64,000 bases of DNA from Streptomyces uncialis (GTDB taxonomy: Bacteria; Actinomycetota; Actinomycetes; Streptomycetales; Streptomycetaceae): the NCBI RefSeq assembly GCF_001905345.1, contig NZ_LFBV01000004.1:620001-684000 (forward strand), given 5' to 3'. Both the position numbers and the translations under genes were made by a program. The notes under the pieces are model-generated. The model was not told the origin of the DNA, made no database searches, and saw nothing but the letters and a program-made list of their open reading frames with translations. Shown piece after piece: positions 59,704 through 64,000 of this stretch (position 1 is the stretch's first letter; each line of letters opens with the position of its first letter).

Positions 59704-61403
59704 GGACCCAGCCGGGCCGGTCGCACCCCGCACCGCCCCCGGGCCACGACCCCCGTACGCCCCCGGCCCCGCCGACCGCCCCCGAAGCACCGGCCCCCGC
59801 TTCGGTCCCCGACGCCCTGGCCCCGCCGACCGTCCCCGTCCCCGACGCCGTGACCCTGCCGACCGTCCCCGACACCGTGGCCCCGCCGACCGTCCCGGGC
59901 GACCCGCCCACAGCTCCCGCCGCCCGGTTCACGGCCACGGCTCCCGACAGCCCGCTGTCCCGCACCCCGGTCACCGCCATCGCTGCGCCCATCGCCCCGG
60001 CCACGGCTCCCGGCCCCGATGACGCGGCCACGGCTCCCGCCCCCGGTGACCCGGCTCCGCCGACCGTCCCCGGTGACCCGCCCACGGCTCCCGCCCGGTT
60101 CAAGGTCGCGGCTCCCGACGGCCCGCCGTCCCGCACCCCTGCCTCCGCCACCGCTGCGCCCATCGCCCCGGCCATGCCCACCACGCCCACCACGCCCGTC
60201 AACCCGTTCGTCGCCCTCACCGTGCCCACCGCCCTGGCCACGCCCACCGCGTCCGGAGCCCCGGCCTTCGCCGACGCACCCACGGCCCCACCCGTACCCA
60301 CGGCCCCACCCGTACCCACAGCCCCACCCGTACCCACAGCTCCGCCCGTACCCGCAGCGCCGCTCCTGCCCACCGTCACGCCGCCGGCCCCGGCCCCCGC
60401 CCCGCCGCTGCCCAGCGGGCCCGGAACTCCCGTCGGGCCCGGCACTCCCACCGGGCCCGCCCCGCGTCGGATCTGGCCCCGGTCCTTCGCCGACCGGCTC
60501 ACCGCCCCGCTCCCCGGGCTGCGGGGACTGGCCCGGTTCGCCCGGGAAGGGGCTCTGCGGCCCCGGCCCGAAGGGCTGCGGGACATCCCGCTGCTGCCGT
60601 TCGCCCCCGGACCGCTGCCCCGCGCCGACGCCGGGACCGTCGCCGTCACCTGGGCGGGGCACGCGAGCTGGGTCGTGCGGATCGGCGGCCTCACCGTCCT
60701 CACCGACCCGGTGTGGTCCCGGCGCATCCTCGGCACGCCCGCGCGGGTGACCCCCGTCGGGGTGGCGTGGGACGCGCTGCCGCCCGTCGACGCCGTCGTC
60801 ATCAGCCACAACCACTACGACCACCTGGACGCCGCCACCCTGCGCAGACTGCCCCGGCACACCCCCGTCCTCGTACCGGCCGGACTGGGACGCTGGTTCC
60901 GGGCCCGGCGCTTCACCCGGGTCAGCGAACTCGACTGGTGGGAGGCCACCGCGATCGGCGGTGTCCGCTTCGACTTCGTCCCCGCCCACCACTGGTCCAA
61001 GCGGACGCTGTTCGACACCTGCCGCAGTCTCTGGGGCGGCTGGGTGCTCACCGACGCCGACGGCCGACGGCTGTACTTCGCCGGGGACACCGGGTACGGC
61101 CACTGGTTCTCGCGGATCGGCCGCCGCTACCCCGGGATCGATCTGGCGCTGCTGCCGATCGGGGCGTACGACCCGCGCTGGTGGCTGCGGGACGTCCACT
61201 GCGATCCGGAGGAGGCGGTCCGGGCCGCCCAGGACCTCGGGGCCCGCCGGATGGCACCCATGCACTGGGCCACCTTCGTGCTCTCGGCGGAACCCGTACT
61301 CGAACCCCTCACCCGGGTCCGGGCCGCCTGGCGCCGGGCGGGACTGCCCCGCGAGAACCTCTGGGACCTGCCCATCGGCGCGTCCCGTGTGCTCGCCGGA
61401 TAG
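59700..61403 (+). CDS. NAPE-PLD-like metallo-beta-lactamase-fold hydrolase with Pro-rich N-terminus
   Basis: 567 residues. The C-terminal ~310 carry the metallo-beta-lactamase motifs SHNHYDHLD, PAHHWSKR, YFAGDTGYG and MHWATF, as in N-acyl-phosphatidylethanolamine phospholipase D. The N-terminal ~255 are Pro/Ala/Thr-rich with an internal duplication of ~45 residues and a TAPPV-P pentapeptide array. No signal peptide is obvious. The ATG overlaps the pseudo-aminotransferase stop. Phospholipid headgroup cleavage is the family expectation; the substrate is not shown. Confidence 0.85.
   Translation: MRTQPGRSHPAPPPGHDPRTPPAPPTAPEAPAPASVPDALAPPTVPVPDAVTLPTVPDTVAPPTVPGDPPTAPAARFTATAPDSPLSRTPVTAIAAPIAPATAPGPDDAATAPAPGDPAPPTVPGDPPTAPARFKVAAPDGPPSRTPASATAAPIAPAMPTTPTTPVNPFVALTVPTALATPTASGAPAFADAPTAPPVPTAPPVPTAPPVPTAPPVPAAPLLPTVTPPAPAPAPPLPSGPGTPVGPGTPTGPAPRRIWPRSFADRLTAPLPGLRGLARFAREGALRPRPEGLRDIPLLPFAPGPLPRADAGTVAVTWAGHASWVVRIGGLTVLTDPVWSRRILGTPARVTPVGVAWDALPPVDAVVISHNHYDHLDAATLRRLPRHTPVLVPAGLGRWFRARRFTRVSELDWWEATAIGGVRFDFVPAHHWSKRTLFDTCRSLWGGWVLTDADGRRLYFAGDTGYGHWFSRIGRRYPGIDLALLPIGAYDPRWWLRDVHCDPEEAVRAAQDLGARRMAPMHWATFVLSAEPVLEPLTRVRAAWRRAGLPRENLWDLPIGASRVLAG
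59881..60190 (+). repeat. ~45-codon internal duplication in the NAPE-PLD-like gene
   Basis: The segment beginning PPTVPGDPPTAPA at about 59881 recurs at about 60056 with the same order of motifs (SRTP, then AAPIAP). The copies have diverged at roughly a quarter of positions. Confidence 0.75.
60280..60360 (+). repeat. 15-bp tandem repeat encoding TAPPVP units
   Basis: Four to five in-frame copies of a CCCACRGCCCCACCCGTA-like unit encode T-A-P-P-V-P pentads with little divergence, indicating recent expansion or slippage. Confidence 0.8.
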
Positions 61404-61421
61404 CCGCCCCCGCCCGCGGAC

Positions 61422-61441
61422 CCCCGGTCGGTCGGCCGGGG
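61422..61441. terminator. Hairpin between the metallohydrolase and DedA-like genes
   Basis: CCCCGG/CCGGGG arms with inner pairing fill the 43-bp convergent gap. Confidence 0.5.
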
Positions 61442-61446
61442 ACGGC

Positions 61447-62070
61447 TCAGCCCGAGGTGCTCGGACGCCGTACCCGGCGCCACATCGCGGGCACCACGCT
61501 CAGGAACAGCGTCAGCCCGACCGCCGTGGCGACGCCCTCCCACGGCTCCGTGAACAGCGAGCCGCCCAGGATCCCGATGAGCTGGTACGTCACCGCCCAC
61601 GCCAGACACGCCGGTACGTCGCCCCGTGCGAAACGCCGCAGCGGCCAGTCGGCCATCAGACACGCCAGCATGACCGGGACCCGGCCCGCCGGAACGAGCC
61701 GGGACAGCACCAGGACGGTCACCCCGTGCCGCTGGAGCTTGTCCTGGGCCTGCGCGAGCCGGTCCTCCGGCGCGTGCGAGCGTATCGACTCCAGCCAGCG
61801 GGACCCGTTGCGTGAGCGGGTGCCCCGGCTGCCCAGCCAGTACAGGGCGACATCACCGAGGAACGCGGCCAGCGCCGCCACCGCGAACACCAGCAGCAGG
61901 GCGAGCGGCGCCGACGAGTGGAACGCGACCACCGCCGCCGAACTCACCAGCGCGCCGGTCGGCACCACCGGGACCAGCGCGCCGATCATCACCAGCAGGA
62001 ACAACGACGGATAGCCGAGGGCCAGCTGGGTCGCCTCGGGCGGCAGCACCGAAACGGCGAGCGGGTTCAC
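61447..62070 (-). CDS. DedA-family membrane protein
   Basis: A 207-residue integral membrane protein with about five hydrophobic segments. The DedA/SNARE-associated features are FLGDVALYWLGSRGTR, SRLVPAGRVPVMLACLMADWPLRRF (the conserved Arg-Pro region, here R-L-V-P-A-G-R) and a Gly-rich C-terminal helix. DedA proteins move lipids such as undecaprenyl phosphate or phosphatidylethanolamine. The GTG start overlaps the stop of the metallohydrolase gene by 4 nt (GTGA), linking it to a lipid- or wall-related enzyme. Confidence 0.85.
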   Translation of the reverse strand: MNPLAVSVLPPEATQLALGYPSLFLLVMIGALVPVVPTGALVSSAAVVAFHSSAPLALLLVFAVAALAAFLGDVALYWLGSRGTRSRNGSRWLESIRSHAPEDRLAQAQDKLQRHGVTVLVLSRLVPAGRVPVMLACLMADWPLRRFARGDVPACLAWAVTYQLIGILGGSLFTEPWEGVATAVGLTLFLSVVPAMWRRVRRPSTSG

Positions 62071-62840
62071 CGCGCGACCTCCGGCCGGACACTCTCGCCG
62101 TGCGTCAGCAGATGCACCGCGACCCGCGGGGCGCGTACGGCGGCCAGCCGCACGAACTCGTCACCGGGGGAGTGGAACTCGTGCGGGCGCACCCCGTCCA
62201 TCCCGATCGGCCAGTACGTGCCGAAGTGCACGGGGACCGCGCTGCGCGGGGCCAGCCGCGCCAGCGCCTCGGCGGCGCGTCCCGCGTCCAGATGACCGTG
62301 TCCGAGGAACGGGCCCCAGCCCCCGACCGGCAGCAGCGCCACGTCCACGGTGCCCACCTCCTCGGCCATCCCGTCGAACAGCCCGGTGTCCCCCGCGAAG
62401 TACGTCCGCGCCTCCCCGCTCACCACATAGCCCAGCGCGGGCGAACGTCTCGGGCCCATCGGCAGCCGCCGCCCGTCGTGCGCGGCGGACACCGCCCGGA
62501 CCGTCAGGTCCCCGTGCGCCGCCTCCTCGCCCGGACCGATCTCCGTGAGCCGCAGCCCGCCGAGCCTGCGCAGCGCCGGGACGGCCCGCAGCGCGCCGCG
62601 CGGCACCACCACCCGGGTCCCCGCCGGGAGGGCGGCCAGCGACGGTACGTGCAGATGGTCGGCGTGCAGATGCGAGACCAGCACCAGATCGGCCGCCCGC
62701 GCGCGCTCCGGCGGCAGCGCGCCCCGTCGCCTGCGCAGATGCGCCAGCCGCCGGGCGAACAGCGGGTCGGTCAGCACCCGGGCCCCCGAGTCCTCGACCG
62801 TGCAGGTGGCGTGACCCCACCAGGTGATCTCCACCGGCAC
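62067..62840 (-). CDS. UlaG/NAPE-PLD-like metallo-beta-lactamase-fold hydrolase
   Basis: 257 residues opening VPVEITWWGHATCTVEDSGARV, with SHLHADHLH (HxHxDH), SAAHDGR, YFAGDTGLFDGM and VPVHFGTYWP. It resembles the L-ascorbate-lactonase-like/NAPE-PLD-like group. GTG 62840 is chosen because GGAGGAGG lies ~7 bp upstream and the fold starts immediately. It is translationally coupled to the DedA-like gene. It is a second, distinct member of the fold found 0.7 kb from the larger one on the opposite strand. Confidence 0.88.
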   Translation of the reverse strand: MPVEITWWGHATCTVEDSGARVLTDPLFARRLAHLRRRRGALPPERARAADLVLVSHLHADHLHVPSLAALPAGTRVVVPRGALRAVPALRRLGGLRLTEIGPGEEAAHGDLTVRAVSAAHDGRRLPMGPRRSPALGYVVSGEARTYFAGDTGLFDGMAEEVGTVDVALLPVGGWGPFLGHGHLDAGRAAEALARLAPRSAVPVHFGTYWPIGMDGVRPHEFHSPGDEFVRLAAVRAPRVAVHLLTHGESVRPEVAR

Positions 62841-62922
62841 CGCTTTTCCTCCTCCGTCGGCTCCCCCCGAGCCTACGGGCAGCGATAGGGTCGACGCCCC
62901 GACAATGAGGTGAGGGGCGACC

Positions 62923-63357
62923 ATGGACAGCGGCGATGGGGCCGACGGGATTCCGGGCACGGTGCGGGTCGCCGCGATCGCGAGCCTGACCCCGCTGGAG
63001 GAGCTGGACGCGGACCCCTTCCTGGTCGACTCGCGCAGCCAGTACGCGATGTGTGCCCGCTGGGCCGCGGCGCAGGGCTATGTCATCACCAGGGAACTCC
63101 TCGTGCACGCGCTGCGGTACGACCACTGCGCGCTGTGGTCGGACGTGGACGACGGCCAGGTCGATCTGTTCGTCGCGCCGAGCCGCCGGGTGCTGGAGCG
63201 GGCGCTGCGGTCGGTGGACGACTTCACCGCGGAGTGCGGGCGGCGCGGGGTGCGGGTCGAGACGGTCGGTACGGAGGAGCCCCGTTACGACGCGGAGATG
63301 AAGGCGCGCGTGCATCGTCGGTTGTCGATGCCTACGGCGGGGTACGACGGCCGCTGA
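62923..63357 (+). CDS. Small protein resembling a catalytically dead serine-recombinase domain
   Basis: 144 residues of no firmly recognised family. The order RVAAIASLTP, SRSQYAMCARWAAAQGYVI, LWSDVDDGQVDLFVAPSRRVLERAL and FTAECGRRGVRVETVGTEEPRYD follows the resolvase N-terminal domain (beta-1, Q-x-x-C-x-x-Y/W-A-x-x-x-G-[WY], D-x-[VL]-[VF]-[VA] near the R-x-x-R motif, then R-G-V-x-[VL]). The nucleophilic Ser motif is replaced by SLTPLEELD, and no DNA-binding domain follows. The ribosome-binding site is GTGAGGGG. The resemblance is by eye and not certain. Confidence 0.6.
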   Translation: MDSGDGADGIPGTVRVAAIASLTPLEELDADPFLVDSRSQYAMCARWAAAQGYVITRELLVHALRYDHCALWSDVDDGQVDLFVAPSRRVLERALRSVDDFTAECGRRGVRVETVGTEEPRYDAEMKARVHRRLSMPTAGYDGR

Positions 63358-64000
63358 CCCCTGACACCGGGGCGGCCCCAGCCCTCCGGTCCCCTCGGAC
63401 CTCGCGCCCCGGGGTTCCACCCCCGCCCCCACCCACCCCGCTGCGGGCCGTTCGCGGGCGCGCAGCCCCCGCGCCCTTGGGGTTCCCCATCTGGACGTAC
63501 TCCGCTCCTGTGCGGGTTCGACGGGGTGCGCAGTTCCCCGCGCCCCTAGGGTTCCCCACCTGGGCCGGCTTTGTCCGGTGCGGGTCGTCCGGGGGTGCGC
63601 AGTTCCCCGCGCCCCTGGGTTTGCGCTTCCTGGCGTAGCTGCTCGGGTGCGGGGACGCGCGTTGCATGCGCGGTGGCCCGCGCCCTTGGGGTTCCCCACC
63701 TGGGCCGACTCTGTTCCTGTGCGGGTTCGACGGGGGTGCGCGGTTCCTCGCGCCCCTGGGTACTCGTTCGTGGGCGTACCTGGTCGGGTGCGGGTCGCAC
63801 GTGGTGTTGCGCAGTTCCCCGCGCCCCTTGCGGGGCGCTCGTACCCCCCGTCACTTTCTCCCTGCACCGAACAGCGAACCGTGCGGAACGCCCCAAAGGG
63901 GCGCGGGGAACTGCGCACCCCCGAACGCCCCGCACCGGACAAGATTCGCTCAGGTGGGGAACCCCAGGGGCGCGGGGAACTGCGCCCCCCGTCGAACCCG
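63358..64000. repeat. Repeat cluster 5: 70-bp array running off the window
   Basis: There is no gene. Reverse cores lie at about 63460, 63528, 63597, 63668, 63738 and 63809, spaced 68-71 bp. A centre (~63830-63895) follows, then forward cores at 63897-63916 and 63966-63985 (69 bp apart). The array continues past the right edge. Confidence 0.88.

Noticed and set aside
57834..61265. A 1143-codon open frame on the minus strand opposite the pseudo-aminotransferase and metallohydrolase genes
   Set aside because: It is Gly/Arg-rich antisense sequence of low-complexity GC-rich genes, has no family motif or ribosome-binding site, and the plus-strand genes have clear domains and an ATGA overlap.

Overview
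The window is a very GC-rich, gene-dense piece of an actinobacterial chromosome, almost certainly Streptomyces or a close relative. The reasons are strong G/C bias at third codon positions, many GTG and TTG starts, Ada-AlkA, an F420/LLM-type oxidoreductase, a DUF6158 protein, and a complete set of ethylmalonyl-CoA pathway genes. No tRNA, rRNA, IS element, phage or CRISPR-Cas locus was recognised.

Layout. 1-2.3 kb: tail of a gamma-glutamyltransferase, a repeat cluster, and map diverging from a small HTH regulator across a perfect palindrome. 2.5-4.8 kb: a large Pro-rich protein. 5.1-10 kb: reductive pyrimidine (or hydantoin) catabolism (amidohydrolase, class III aminotransferase, dihydropyrimidinase, LLM flavin/F420 enzyme) with an operator-like palindrome at the promoter. 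10.2-13.3 kb: DUF4232 lipoprotein, inositol-phosphatase-family enzyme and a CrtI-like oxidoreductase.

13.7-17.3 kb is the most interesting part: a compact four-gene cassette that looks like an undescribed RiPP pathway. It has a strong promoter, a 51-residue peptide whose C-terminal half is three repeats of K-[TS]-G-C-[VI]-S with Cys exactly 9 residues apart, an attenuator-like hairpin, a PaaK/CapK-like adenylating enzyme, a GRDP-like small protein overlapping it by 4 nt, and an MFS exporter. No known RiPP cyclase or dehydratase is nearby.

17.4-19.5 kb: Ada-AlkA fusion and Ogt (alkylation repair). 19.5-23.4 kb: BCCT transporter, pssA and psd. 23.6-33 kb: ethylmalonyl-CoA pathway (acyl-CoA dehydrogenase, MaoC hydratase, CitE-like lyase, meaA, ccrA), a TetR regulator and a duplicated 3-hydroxyacyl-CoA dehydrogenase. 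34-40 kb: HEAT-repeat protein, RidA, a secreted alpha/beta hydrolase, an Rv2578c-like radical SAM protein with a LexA-type box, an SRPBCC protein, and a MarR/oxidoreductase pair sharing a double operator. 40.3-45.7 kb: phytase-like secreted protein, a three-gene M55/M20/S66 peptidase operon and a LapA-type membrane protein. 46-56.3 kb: DUF5107 protein, VOC protein, orphan GvpL/F, a 56-residue hydrophobic protein, methyltransferases, a PAP2-DAG-kinase fusion and an ABC-F protein. 56.3-63.4 kb: serine hydrolase, a pseudo-aminotransferase without a PLP lysine coupled to an NAPE-PLD-like metallohydrolase, a DedA-like protein and a second metallohydrolase, and a small protein resembling a degenerate serine-recombinase fold.

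Five intergenic stretches (about 0.45-1.15, 21.35-21.7, 33.4-34.0, 54.9-55.2 and 63.4-64.0 kb) carry copies of one 20-bp core. In the best preserved clusters the core recurs about every 70 bp. In four of the five, reverse copies lie on the left and forward copies on the right of a central segment.
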